Below are positions 25,075 to 33,129 of a stretch of DNA of 64,000 nt, one piece after another. Made by a program: the position numbers and the translations under genes. The DNA is taken from positions 1 through 64,000 of the forward strand of contig NZ_LGCL01000021.1 of NCBI RefSeq assembly GCF_001306115.1. The letters are read 5' to 3'. How positions within the stretch are numbered: position 1 is the stretch's first letter; every line of letters starts with the position of its first letter. Under the pieces are notes generated by a model. That model was not told the origin of the DNA and searched no databases. It saw nothing but the letters and a program-made list of their open reading frames with translations. Source of the DNA: Ornatilinea apprima. GTDB taxonomy: Bacteria > Chloroflexota > Anaerolineae > Anaerolineales > Anaerolineaceae.

Positions 25075-25797
25075 ATGCAAGTTTATTTCATCCGTCACGC
25101 GCAATCCTCCAATAACGCCTTATGGGTTAACACCGGAAGCAGCCTGGGCCGGAGCGAAGATCCAGAACTGACCGATCTGGGCTGGAGACAGGCCAGGATC
25201 GTCGCCGATTTTGTCAACTCTACTCCAGGCGGGGCAGTTCAAGACCCGGCGGATATTCAAAACCTGAACGGTCTAGAGATAACCCACCTGTATTCGAGCT
25301 TGATGACCCGTGCGTTGAGCACAGCGCATTGCATTGCTGAAGAAATTGGCCTGCCGGTGCGCGGGTGGGTTGATTTGCATGAATGCGGCGGCATTTACCT
25401 GGATGATGAGATCAGCGGCGAGCGTGTGGGCCTGGCCGGGAAGACCGCGAAAGCCCTGGCAGAGCGGTTTCCGCTGCTTCAACTGCCCGATGGGCTGCCA
25501 GAAAGTGGCTGGTGGAGCCGTCCGTATGAAAACCAGGAGTTGTGGTATGGTCGGGCGCGGCGAGTTTATGAGCAGCTTATGCGCTTGCACGGTGATGGAG
25601 ATGACCGGGTAGCATTGGTCAGCCACGGGTGTTTCTTCCGTTATTTTTTGTGCGCCGTGTTTGGGTTGGAGGACAGCGATGGCCTTTGGTTTGAGGTCAA
25701 CAATGCGGCGATTTCGCGGCTGGAGATCACCCCCGACAGCCGCAGAATTTTTTATTTGAACCGGGTGGACTTCTTACCTCGCGAGATGATTTCTTAA
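25075..25797 (+). CDS. Histidine phosphatase family protein
   Basis: The 240-residue phosphoglycerate-mutase-like enzyme has the phosphohistidine motif RHAQSSNN at residue ~7, an Arg in SSLMTRALSTAH, and the second His in VALVSHGCFFRYFL. Substrates in this superfamily range from sugar phosphates to adenosylcobalamin precursors, so none is assigned. AAGGAG sits 6 nt before ATG 25075. It is followed directly by a strong terminator. Confidence 0.88.
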   Translation: MQVYFIRHAQSSNNALWVNTGSSLGRSEDPELTDLGWRQARIVADFVNSTPGGAVQDPADIQNLNGLEITHLYSSLMTRALSTAHCIAEEIGLPVRGWVDLHECGGIYLDDEISGERVGLAGKTAKALAERFPLLQLPDGLPESGWWSRPYENQELWYGRARRVYEQLMRLHGDGDDRVALVSHGCFFRYFLCAVFGLEDSDGLWFEVNNAAISRLEITPDSRRIFYLNRVDFLPREMIS

Positions 25798-25808
25798 CTC
25801 CCCAAATT

Positions 25809-25840
25809 GAAAGCGGCGCTGAGAGAGCGCCGCTTTCTTT
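25809..25840. terminator. Bidirectional terminator
   Basis: A perfect 12-bp stem GAAAGCGGCGCT/AGCGCCGCTTTC (25809-25820 with 25826-25837) has a GAGAG loop and TTTC after it. It separates the histidine phosphatase from the convergent ftsZ cluster. Confidence 0.88.
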
Positions 25841-25861
25841 CAACTGTGTCAGATCATTTTT

Positions 25862-26551
25862 TTAAGGAATGGAAATGACTTCACAAAACGGGGCTGGGCT
25901 GGCCTGCAGCAGCTGGTCTCCAATGCCGGTGAATTGGGCGGCGGGGAGATCGGTTTTCAATCCGCCGCTGAGCAGCAATTCCCAGGGAAGGCTGGTTTGC
26001 GGTCTTTCTACGTTTGGAACAGTCAGAAAAGCGCAGATGGACTGCGGCAAGCTGGTGGATGAGAGCGCTTCCGTGTTGGTCAGGCCGCGTTCCAACCAAT
26101 TCCGAAGAATCGTCGCGGCAGACTCGTTGATCAGGATGGTGCCGTTCCAATTGACATTCATTTGTTTGAGCGCGCTGGAAAAGCGGGGGTCTACTGCGCC
26201 GTCTTGCGAAATGTTGAACTGGGATGCCAATCCATAGGTGTCGGCCGCGTGTGGATTGTAAATTTCCTTGAAGGTGAGGTTTGACCGGTCGCCAAAGCTG
26301 ATGAATACCCCCCAAACGGCGGCTAATTGCGGCTGGCTGCTGCCGTCTTCCGATACAGCGACAACAACCCACTTCTGATCTTCTCTGATAATGGGCTGGC
26401 TCTCTGGTGTGGTGTTGAGCGGCACGGGCGTTATATGAACCGCCTGAGGCACCGGTTTTAGCAGAGGCATGATCTGGCTGGAGAGCAGCATTCCCGGCAA
26501 GGCGCAAGCGGCGAAAAAAACGGCGAGAACCATGTTGCGAAATCGGATCAT
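25862..26551 (-). CDS. Exported protein of unknown function, end of ftsZ cluster
   Basis: The 229-residue product starts with a signal peptide or anchor (MIRFRNMVLAVFFAACALPG). A short Pro-rich stretch leads to a ~170-residue domain with segments such as WVVVAVSEDG, WGVFISFGDRSNL and INESAATILRNWLERG. The AAC in the signal is a possible but weak lipobox. I do not recognise the domain. It is the last of six co-directional genes with short gaps that include ftsZ, 31 nt after the preceding gene, and ends at a strong terminator. Confidence 0.65.
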   Translation of the reverse strand: MIRFRNMVLAVFFAACALPGMLLSSQIMPLLKPVPQAVHITPVPLNTTPESQPIIREDQKWVVVAVSEDGSSQPQLAAVWGVFISFGDRSNLTFKEIYNPHAADTYGLASQFNISQDGAVDPRFSSALKQMNVNWNGTILINESAATILRNWLERGLTNTEALSSTSLPQSICAFLTVPNVERPQTSLPWELLLSGGLKTDLPAAQFTGIGDQLLQASPAPFCEVISIP

Positions 26552-26582
26552 TTTTGAGTTATCCTTCCATTTGCATGGACTT

Positions 26583-27641
26583 CTATGGAACGGCAGTTGT
26601 CAGCCATTCCTCGGGAGCGTTTTGAAAGATTAATTGGCGCAGAACCTGGATGAGCTTGTCGGCGTGGCTCAAATTATAGATCAGCGCTCCATTTGAGCCT
26701 GCCTGACTAGCCGCGGTGGATGGGATATCGATAAATACGGCGCCCATATACAATTGAGAGCGCAAAAGCTTGCAGGCGTTTTCAATCCAGGCAATCGGGT
26801 CGGCGGTAGAAATCGGGGTGGCAAGGCGGGTGATCCACAACAATCCGGATGAGTGATCGTGGGCCAACATGATGCGGCGCACCTCTTCATAATAGCGCAG
26901 GGTTGTTTGGCCGCTTTGAACGGGGTCGAGCGGATCACCGGCAGTGGATTGGTATTGCAGGCTGAGGACAGGCATGCTGGCTTGAATGCCGCTCTGATAA
27001 AGCCCAGTCAAAAAGTCCAGTGCGTCTATGTCCAGACCGTGACGGTTTGCCGGGTCGGTGATCTGTAATCCGGCCGCGACCAGAAATACTTTCCCTTGTG
27101 TAGATTGGCTGATGGACTGACTCAGGCTGCTGAAGAGGCGGGTGTAAGCGGCTGGGTCTGGCAGCGCGCCCCAACCGGCAAGAGTGTTGGCGCCCGGAAA
27201 GACTTCGATGGCTTGCAGCACCCCGGGGTAGCGGTCGCAAAGCTCGCGGAGCAGCGCTTCCGTCAGCTGCGGTTCGGGACCATAAGCGGTTTGTGCCCAG
27301 GGCGGGGCGTTAACCAACCTGAGCAGTACGGGCAACTGGTTCTCTGCGGCCAGATTCATCAGCGCGTCCATTGAGTCGAGTGCCAACGGATGACGCGCTT
27401 CTGGTTGAATGGCCGACCAATCAAAGTCAATGGCCACCCAATCCGGTTTCAGTTGTTGGGCGTAATTTTGAAACGTGGAGAAGTTCGCGTTGTTCGCCAT
27501 CGGACCGGCGGCCGAAAGAGTAATCCCGTAGCCAAATTCGGGATTTCCGGGCTCACCGCGGGCAGCATCCACGGTGGTTGCCGGGAAGGCCGCCAGCAGC
27601 AGGGCGAGAGCAAGCGCGAGATAAACGACTTTACGGGTCAT
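26583..27641 (-). CDS. Secreted TIM-barrel (glycoside hydrolase-like) protein
   Basis: The 352-residue product has a signal peptide ending near TVDAA. Its body reads like the barrel of GH39/GH5-type proteins: FGYGITLSAAG at the start, KPDWVAIDFDWSAIQPE, LPVLLRLVNAPPWAQ and LQAIEVFPGANTLAGWG. The strand-4 position where active enzymes show Asn-Glu-Pro reads differently (IEVFPGAN), so catalytic activity is uncertain. It is a wall-side member of the ftsZ cluster, 7 nt after the small membrane protein gene. Carbohydrate binding or cleavage at the septum is a guess from context. Confidence 0.65.
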   Translation of the reverse strand: MTRKVVYLALALALLLAAFPATTVDAARGEPGNPEFGYGITLSAAGPMANNANFSTFQNYAQQLKPDWVAIDFDWSAIQPEARHPLALDSMDALMNLAAENQLPVLLRLVNAPPWAQTAYGPEPQLTEALLRELCDRYPGVLQAIEVFPGANTLAGWGALPDPAAYTRLFSSLSQSISQSTQGKVFLVAAGLQITDPANRHGLDIDALDFLTGLYQSGIQASMPVLSLQYQSTAGDPLDPVQSGQTTLRYYEEVRRIMLAHDHSSGLLWITRLATPISTADPIAWIENACKLLRSQLYMGAVFIDIPSTAASQAGSNGALIYNLSHADKLIQVLRQLIFQNAPEEWLTTAVP

Positions 27642-27648
27642 GGTTCCT

Positions 27649-27879
27649 TTATTTCATACCCCATTGCAGCAGGATGAGCAGCGCGCCTAAGACAGCTCCG
27701 GTAAAAAAGCCGGCGGCACCAACCCAGGCAAAAGTCAAAATAAGTTTTTCTGGTGGTTGTTGGTGGAAGAGATGGTAGAAGTGATAAACAAAATAGCGAA
27801 CCAGGCGGGACTGGCTGAGTGATTGGGTAACCAGGTCCCAAAAGGCGATTTCAAATTGCTGGGTAAGGCGAACGTTCAT
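27649..27879 (-). CDS. Small single-pass membrane protein in ftsZ cluster
   Basis: The 76-residue product has an N-terminal ~45 residues rich in aromatic and basic residues that could lie along the membrane. One clear transmembrane helix follows (TFAWVGAAGFFTGAVLGALL) near the C-terminus. No homologue is recognised. It lies 24 nt after the 72-residue gene and 7 nt before the TIM-barrel gene. Its size, topology and position next to ftsZ make it a candidate membrane partner of FtsZ, by inference only. Confidence 0.65.
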   Translation of the reverse strand: MNVRLTQQFEIAFWDLVTQSLSQSRLVRYFVYHFYHLFHQQPPEKLILTFAWVGAAGFFTGAVLGALLILLQWGMK

Positions 27880-27903
27880 TCAGACTCCTTTTTACCATTT
27901 AGA

Positions 27904-28122
27904 CTACCGCGAAGTGGTTGTTTTGAGGACTTTACCGTTAGAAGATACCAGCACGCGGACGGTGCGCGGAATGGAATGACCATCGGATGTTTTTGCCACT
28001 GCGGAAAAGACCAGCAAGACCTGTTCATTGGGCTGAGACTTGACCGTGGGCTTTTTTCCATTCACCTCAGGAAAGCGGCGGTAAATTTGTTCGCAGATTT
28101 TGTCGAGGAGTTGTTTTTCCAT
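27904..28122 (-). CDS. Small soluble protein downstream of ftsZ, unknown
   Basis: The 72-residue product has an N-terminal helix (MEKQLLDKICEQIYRRFPEV) and then beta-strand-like segments ending in VRVLVSSNGKVLKTTTSR. ATG 28122 is chosen: it follows the ftsZ stop by 22 nt, whereas the longer frame would overlap ftsZ. No family is recognised. Being immediately after ftsZ in the same transcript suggests a role with it. Confidence 0.6.
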   Translation of the reverse strand: MEKQLLDKICEQIYRRFPEVNGKKPTVKSQPNEQVLLVFSAVAKTSDGHSIPRTVRVLVSSNGKVLKTTTSR

Positions 28123-28144
28123 GTCTGTTTTCTCGCGGCGCGAA

Positions 28145-29293
28145 TTAATGCATGCGGCGGCGCATGAAAGCGGGGATGTCCAGGTCTGATTGGGCAGCGG
28201 CCAGCTGCATTTCTGGTACGGGTGTTTTCGCCGGACGGCTGCTGGGGAATACACTGGCTGCCGGACTGGCGGCGGCCCGTTGGGTCACTTGCGCGGGAAC
28301 GTTTTCTACCGCGGTGGCGCCCAGGCCGGTGATGACCAGGATCACCTGGCAGCGGTCGTGCAGGTTCTCGTCGCTCATCACGCCGGGGATGATCTCAATG
28401 GCTGCGCCCGCCATTTCTTGCAGGTGGCAGAGCGCTTCAGAAACTTCGATGAAAGAGAGGTCGTTTGCGCCTGAGAAGTTGGCAATGATGCCGCTGGCGT
28501 TTTCCACGGGGATGGAATCGAGAATGGGATGGTGAAGCGCCTGATGAACTGCTTTCAAGGCTTTATTTTCTCCCTGTCCATAGCCAATCGAGAGGATGGC
28601 ACCGCCGCCATTGCGCATGAGGTTCTGGATATGTGAGAAATCCACATTAATCACACCAGTTTGGGTGATCAGCTCGGTGATGCCCTGAATTCCCTGGCGG
28701 AGAATATCATCGGCAAGGCGAAAAGCCAATTCCAGGGTCAGGTCGCGCGGGGCAACCTGCAAGAGGCGGTCATTGGGGACTGTGATGAGGGTATCGGTGT
28801 GCGGGCGAAGCATGTTGAGACCATTGCGGGCATTGGTCTGCCGGCGGCCAACCTCAAACCCGAAGGGAGTGGTTACCACGGCGATGGTTACCGCGCCCAG
28901 GGAGCGGGCGACACGCGCGGCCACGGAAATTGAACCGGTGCCGGTTCCGCCGCCCATCCCGGCGGTAAGGAACACCATATCCGCGCCAGTCATGGCTTCT
29001 TTCAACTCGCGCACACTCTCTTCAGCCGCCGCCGCGCCAATCTCAGGGTTTCCGCCCGCGCCCAGTCCGCGAGTGAGGGATGGGCCGAGCTGGATTTTTC
29101 GCGGGGCGAGGGATCGGCTGAGCGCCTGCGCGTCGGTGTTGGCGGCGATAAAATCCACGCCAGTCAGACCCAGCTCTATCATGCGGTTGATGGCGTTGGA
29201 ACCTCCACCGCCCAGACCAATGACTTTCAGGACGGGCTGGCGGGCGACAAGCGGTGTTCGTTCAACAGGATTTGTAGACATGGTCATAGTCAT
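28145..29293 (-). CDS. ftsZ: Cell division GTPase FtsZ
   Basis: The 382-residue tubulin homologue forms the division ring. It has the Rossmann start KVIGLGGGGSNAINRMI, the tubulin signature GMGGGTGTGS (residues ~112-121) and the T7-loop region GVINVDFSHI. A disordered linker of about 40 residues leads to a C-terminal peptide, DLDIPAFMRRRMH, which resembles the conserved tail bound by FtsA, ZipA and SepF. GAGAGGTG precedes ATG 29293. No ftsA, ftsQ or sepF is adjacent; instead the gene sits between unknown and TIM-barrel-like genes with gaps of 3 and 22 nt. Confidence 0.97.
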   Translation of the reverse strand: MTMTMSTNPVERTPLVARQPVLKVIGLGGGGSNAINRMIELGLTGVDFIAANTDAQALSRSLAPRKIQLGPSLTRGLGAGGNPEIGAAAAEESVRELKEAMTGADMVFLTAGMGGGTGTGSISVAARVARSLGAVTIAVVTTPFGFEVGRRQTNARNGLNMLRPHTDTLITVPNDRLLQVAPRDLTLELAFRLADDILRQGIQGITELITQTGVINVDFSHIQNLMRNGGGAILSIGYGQGENKALKAVHQALHHPILDSIPVENASGIIANFSGANDLSFIEVSEALCHLQEMAGAAIEIIPGVMSDENLHDRCQVILVITGLGATAVENVPAQVTQRAAASPAASVFPSSRPAKTPVPEMQLAAAQSDLDIPAFMRRRMH

Positions 29294-29296
29294 GGT

Positions 29297-30652
29297 TCAC
29301 CTCTCTGCCAGAATCGTTGCAATAGTTGTGCCATCTCCCTGAATACGCTCGACCTGACAGCCGGTTGAGCGCAGTTGGTTTAAGACCTTTTCAGGAAAGA
29401 CATCTTCATTGCCGATGACAGTTACTTTGCAAGCCAAAACAGCTTCTTTGAGTGAAAATCCGATGGTGGCTTTGTGTTTGCGGACAAACGGTTTAATCAC
29501 TTCCAGGTGCCATTCGGCGATGCCCCATTCCTGAACCGGCAGGAGCAGGTAATGTTGGATCGGCCGGCGCTGTACAGTTTTTTCTTCTTTGACGAAAAAT
29601 TCTTGCTGCATCCAGGCGGGTGTTTCGTCTGCCGGGGTAGGGGCAGCCGTGGTGATGTTCTGGCACAGATGGGCGGCTGGCAGCGGCTCACCTTGGGTTG
29701 AGAACCAGGTGTCAGACGCGAATTCTCCCCCGGGCTCATCTGCCAGCAGCCAGAAGTTGCACGCGATGATGGATTCTGGCAGGGGATCGAGCTTGATGTC
29801 TGTATCGGCGGGGTCAACAGCTGGCAGCCCCAACAGGTTTTTTAACAGTTCCTGCTGAACCAGCGAAGTTTCCACGGCGGCGGCAGATGAGGAAGTAACA
29901 CCCTTCGCGCCGGCTTGCAGCAGCAGGGTGGGCGTCTCTTTGCCGGTAACTGCCCGTGCAATGGTTTGCACCCAATCGAAGTTGTGGTAACCAAGCTGAT
30001 CTTCCTCGTTGGGAGTGGATTGATAGGGCTTCGCGGCCGGCCAGCGTTCCGGCCCGCCAGCGCCCCAATTGAGGTGGCGGTCGTGCGTCCAGGCATAGGC
30101 GGTTAAAACGAGGTGATCTAACTGCTCAACCTGGCGCCGGCGCTGCAGCGATTCCAGTAAGGAACGCAGGAATGCAGTATCCCAATAACTGCCGCCCGGC
30201 GTCAGCGGCGGTAAGACTGGCTGCAGACCTTCCTGGAGGGCCAGGTTGGCGGCCGGCAGGTAGCGGTCCAAGAACCGTTCAACCAGGTCTTCTTGAACCC
30301 AGGCGGAGGTGTTCCAAGCGGCGCGATTGTTGGGCTGGTCTGCCAGGATGATATAGCGCGCGCCCCAATGGGCGTAAGCAGTGAATAGGGGCTTGATTTC
30401 CTCCAAAGCCGGTGGCTTCTGCAGGTCCATGGGAGAAAAGATGACAGGTTGGATGCCGCTTGAGAGTAGCCCCCGCAGAAAAGTTTCGGGCACTGCCCGG
30501 TTGAGGGTCGCTTGCAAAACCAGCCAGGAGGCATTGAGTGATTGGAGGCGGGGCAGCCATTCGCACAGGTCAAATTCACGGTAGTGGTTCTGATCCTGGA
30601 AGTAGTGAAAACCAATTCGGCTGGAAGAAGTGGGATGGATTTGTTCACTCAT
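29297..30652 (-). CDS. Cytoplasmic TIM-barrel-like protein heading the ftsZ cluster
   Basis: The 451-residue product lacks a signal peptide. Its first ~300 residues look like a glycoside-hydrolase-type barrel (RIGFHYFQDQNHY, ASWLVLQATLNRAVPE, GARYIILADQPNNRA, HLVLTAYAWTHDRHL). A linker of about 60 residues and an ~80-residue C-terminal alpha/beta domain (IGFSLKEAVLACKVTVIG to the end) follow. I cannot assign a family or an active-site pair. It stops 3 nt before the ftsZ start, so the two are almost certainly co-transcribed. Confidence 0.65.
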   Translation of the reverse strand: MSEQIHPTSSSRIGFHYFQDQNHYREFDLCEWLPRLQSLNASWLVLQATLNRAVPETFLRGLLSSGIQPVIFSPMDLQKPPALEEIKPLFTAYAHWGARYIILADQPNNRAAWNTSAWVQEDLVERFLDRYLPAANLALQEGLQPVLPPLTPGGSYWDTAFLRSLLESLQRRRQVEQLDHLVLTAYAWTHDRHLNWGAGGPERWPAAKPYQSTPNEEDQLGYHNFDWVQTIARAVTGKETPTLLLQAGAKGVTSSSAAAVETSLVQQELLKNLLGLPAVDPADTDIKLDPLPESIIACNFWLLADEPGGEFASDTWFSTQGEPLPAAHLCQNITTAAPTPADETPAWMQQEFFVKEEKTVQRRPIQHYLLLPVQEWGIAEWHLEVIKPFVRKHKATIGFSLKEAVLACKVTVIGNEDVFPEKVLNQLRSTGCQVERIQGDGTTIATILAER

Positions 30653-30749
30653 ATTCGGTCAACTTTCTGGAGTTATTGGGTGCCAGTGAATTAACAATCT
30701 CTAATGTAGCAAGATGCATGCCAAAACAACGCGAAAAGTTCACCTCTGC

Positions 30750-30755
30750 TATAAT
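30750..30755 (+). promoter_or_regulatory. -10 element implying a leaderless SDR transcript
   Basis: TATAAT ends 8 nt before the ATG at 30764, so transcription would begin at or within 1-2 nt of the start codon. No ribosome binding site can fit. A good -35 is not obvious. Confidence 0.55.
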
Positions 30756-30763
30756 TTGTCCGT

Positions 30764-31654
30764 ATGATTCTTGTAACCGGCGGGACCGGGTTTGTGGGGC
30801 GATCTCTTGTGCGGCATCTGGTGGCTTCAGGGCGGCCAGTGCGAATATTGCTGCGCCCATCGGCGGAATCTCCCAATTTACCGCGCGGCCTGTCTGTGGA
30901 AGTGGCCGTGTGCGGTTTGTCGGATGAGCGCGGTCTGCGGGCCGCGATGAAAGATGTTGACACCGTGTTCCACCTGGCAACCGCAGAGCACAAGGGTGGG
31001 AAGGCAGACCTGAACGGCGTGGATGTGGAGGGCACCGAACATCTTGCGCGGGCAGCTCAGCAGGCTGGCGTGGAGCGCCTTTTTTACCTGAGCCATCTGG
31101 GCGCAGACCGCCTGTCGGCGTATCCTGTGTTTCGAGCCAAGGCGCTGGCTGAGAGTACTATTCAGCAGAGCGGCGTTCCCTACACCATTTTCCGCAGCGG
31201 TTTGCTGGTGGGTGAAGGCGATCACTTCACCACCGCGATGCTGCGCCTGATCAAAGCCTCTCCATTTTTCCTCTTTGTCCCAGAAGACGGGGAAACGGTG
31301 ATCCAGCCTTTATGGGTGGAAGACCTGGTGGTGTGCCTTGAACTGGCGCTTAGCGATGAGAGTCTGGTGGGCCAGACCCTTTCTGTTGGGGGATCGGAGT
31401 ATTTGAGCTTTCGAGAAGTGATGGAAAAGATTCTTGGAAAAATTGGCAAGCGGCGCGGTTTTATCTCTGCGTCACCGGCTTATTTGCGCCTGCTTGGTTT
31501 ATTTTGGGACCAAATTGCTCCAAAGCAATCGATTTCTTATTATTGGCTGGATTATCTGGCGGCAGACCGTACCTGCGCCGTGGACACACTGCCGCGCTTG
31601 TTTGGACTGATGCCCGCCAGATTTACGCAATTATTAGGTTATTTGCAAAAATGA
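30764..31654 (+). CDS. NAD(P)-binding SDR/NDUFA9-like protein
   Basis: The 296-residue atypical short-chain dehydrogenase has the N-terminal dinucleotide motif VTGGTGFVGRSLV and downstream features LFYLSHLGAD and TIFRSGLLVGEGDHF. It lacks the standard YxxxK: the region reads YPVFRAKALAE (Tyr-x5-Lys), as in NmrA/NDUFA9-like SDRs that act as isomerases, regulators or complex I accessory proteins. It is divergent from the ftsZ cluster and co-directional with the GH57 gene 43 nt downstream. Confidence 0.85.
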   Translation: MILVTGGTGFVGRSLVRHLVASGRPVRILLRPSAESPNLPRGLSVEVAVCGLSDERGLRAAMKDVDTVFHLATAEHKGGKADLNGVDVEGTEHLARAAQQAGVERLFYLSHLGADRLSAYPVFRAKALAESTIQQSGVPYTIFRSGLLVGEGDHFTTAMLRLIKASPFFLFVPEDGETVIQPLWVEDLVVCLELALSDESLVGQTLSVGGSEYLSFREVMEKILGKIGKRRGFISASPAYLRLLGLFWDQIAPKQSISYYWLDYLAADRTCAVDTLPRLFGLMPARFTQLLGYLQK

Positions 31655-31697
31655 CGATATTATTAGTATATACGGATGATAAGGAGCAGCTTTTCGC

Positions 31698-33128
31698 ATG
31701 ACAGGGAAAAAAGCGGTTTGCATTCATGGACATTTTTACCAGCCGCCAAGAGAAGACCCATTGACCGGAGAAATTCCGCTAGAGCGGGGCGCTGCGCCTT
31801 TTGAAAACTGGAATGAAAAGATTTATGCCCATTGTTACGAGCCGAATGCCGCTGAAGGCAATTTTGGTCGGGTCAGTTTTAATATTGGGCCAACACTGAA
31901 CCTCTGGCTTGAGGAGAAGCACCCCGAATTTTTTACGCCGGTAATCCAGGCCGATCAGGAGAATGTTCGCCGTAATGGGGTGGGGAACGCCATTGCCCAG
32001 GCCTATAACCACACGATCCTGCCGTTGGCTTCTGATTATGATAAAGTGACCCAGGTGCGGTGGGGAATCGATGAGTTTGAATGCCGTTTTGGCCGCAAGC
32101 CGCAGGGGATGTGGCTGCCGGAGACCGGCGCGGACTTGAAATCGCTGCAGGTGCTGGCCGACCACGGATTGGAGTTTACGATTTTAGCTCCCTGGCAAGC
32201 CGACAGCGAGAACCTGGACGTCAGCAAACCGTATTGGGTTCAGCTGCCTGACGGCAAGCGCTTTACCGTGTTTTTCTATGACGCAGAACTGAGCATGCGG
32301 GTGAGTTTTGATCCGGGCGCCACACGCAACGCGGATGGGTTCGCCATTAATTATGTGCAGCCTCGGTTTTTCAACGGCCCGGAAAAATCTCAGAAAGACC
32401 AGCTGTACATGATCGCGTCAGATGGCGAGCTGTACGGTCACCACCAGCGCTTCCGTGACAAATTTCTCCAGTATCTGACGAGCGAGTCGTTTGATAACCT
32501 GGGCATCGAAGTAACCTACCCGGCTTTGTGGCTTAAAAATCATCCGGCGGTGGATGAAATTCGCATTCGAGAAAACACATCGTGGAGCTGCCATCACGGG
32601 GTGATGCGCTGGAAGGGTGTCTGCGGGTGTGCCGCTCACGGTGATTGGAAGGCTTATTTGCGGAATGCGTTTGACGCGCTTTCGGTGGAATTGGATGATC
32701 TTTACACCAGCGCGTTGGCGCCTTATACGCAAGACGCCTGGGAACTGCGCCACCGGTATTCGCGGGTGCTGTGTCAGAAACAGAGCCTGGACGACTTTGT
32801 CCGCGCTGAATTGGGGGGCGGGCTGACACAAGTGGAAAGCGAGCGAATTCATCTGCTGCTGCGGGCGCAATATGAACGGCAGCGCATGTACACTTCTTGT
32901 GGGTGGTTCTTTGACGATTTTGACCGGATTGAGCCGGCCAATAATGTGGCGTATGCGGCCCAGGCCATCTGGCTGACGTACCAGGCCACGCAGGTGGATT
33001 TAAGTGAAAAAGCGCGCGGTTATCTGCGCGCGGTTCAAAGCTGGCGCACCGGGCTGCGCGCCGACGTGGTTTTTGATGAACGCCTGCAACGCGCCCGGTC
33101 GGGCAGCCCTATTTCTGAAAAAGCCTGA
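31698..33128 (+). CDS. GH57-family alpha-glucan hydrolase or transferase
   Basis: The 476-residue GH57 protein opens with CIHGHFYQPPRE, the family's HxHxxP-type motif. The predicted nucleophile is Glu142 in WLPETGADL and the acid/base Asp242 in ASDGELYGHH. A C-terminal helical region follows (DUF3536-like, partly retained). GH57 enzymes are 4-alpha-glucanotransferases, amylases or branching enzymes; this subgroup is not assigned. No signal peptide, so it is intracellular. It is convergent with a giant GH13 gene, with one nucleotide between stop codons, suggesting a shared glycogen or maltodextrin function. Confidence 0.88.
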   Translation: MTGKKAVCIHGHFYQPPREDPLTGEIPLERGAAPFENWNEKIYAHCYEPNAAEGNFGRVSFNIGPTLNLWLEEKHPEFFTPVIQADQENVRRNGVGNAIAQAYNHTILPLASDYDKVTQVRWGIDEFECRFGRKPQGMWLPETGADLKSLQVLADHGLEFTILAPWQADSENLDVSKPYWVQLPDGKRFTVFFYDAELSMRVSFDPGATRNADGFAINYVQPRFFNGPEKSQKDQLYMIASDGELYGHHQRFRDKFLQYLTSESFDNLGIEVTYPALWLKNHPAVDEIRIRENTSWSCHHGVMRWKGVCGCAAHGDWKAYLRNAFDALSVELDDLYTSALAPYTQDAWELRHRYSRVLCQKQSLDDFVRAELGGGLTQVESERIHLLLRAQYERQRMYTSCGWFFDDFDRIEPANNVAYAAQAIWLTYQATQVDLSEKARGYLRAVQSWRTGLRADVVFDERLQRARSGSPISEKA

Positions 33129-33129
33129 T

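Noticed and set aside
32115-32129. LPETG motif in the GH57 protein as a sortase substrate signal
   Set aside because: It is internal (residues ~140-144), contains the GH57 catalytic Glu, and has no following hydrophobic segment or basic tail; the protein also lacks a signal peptide.
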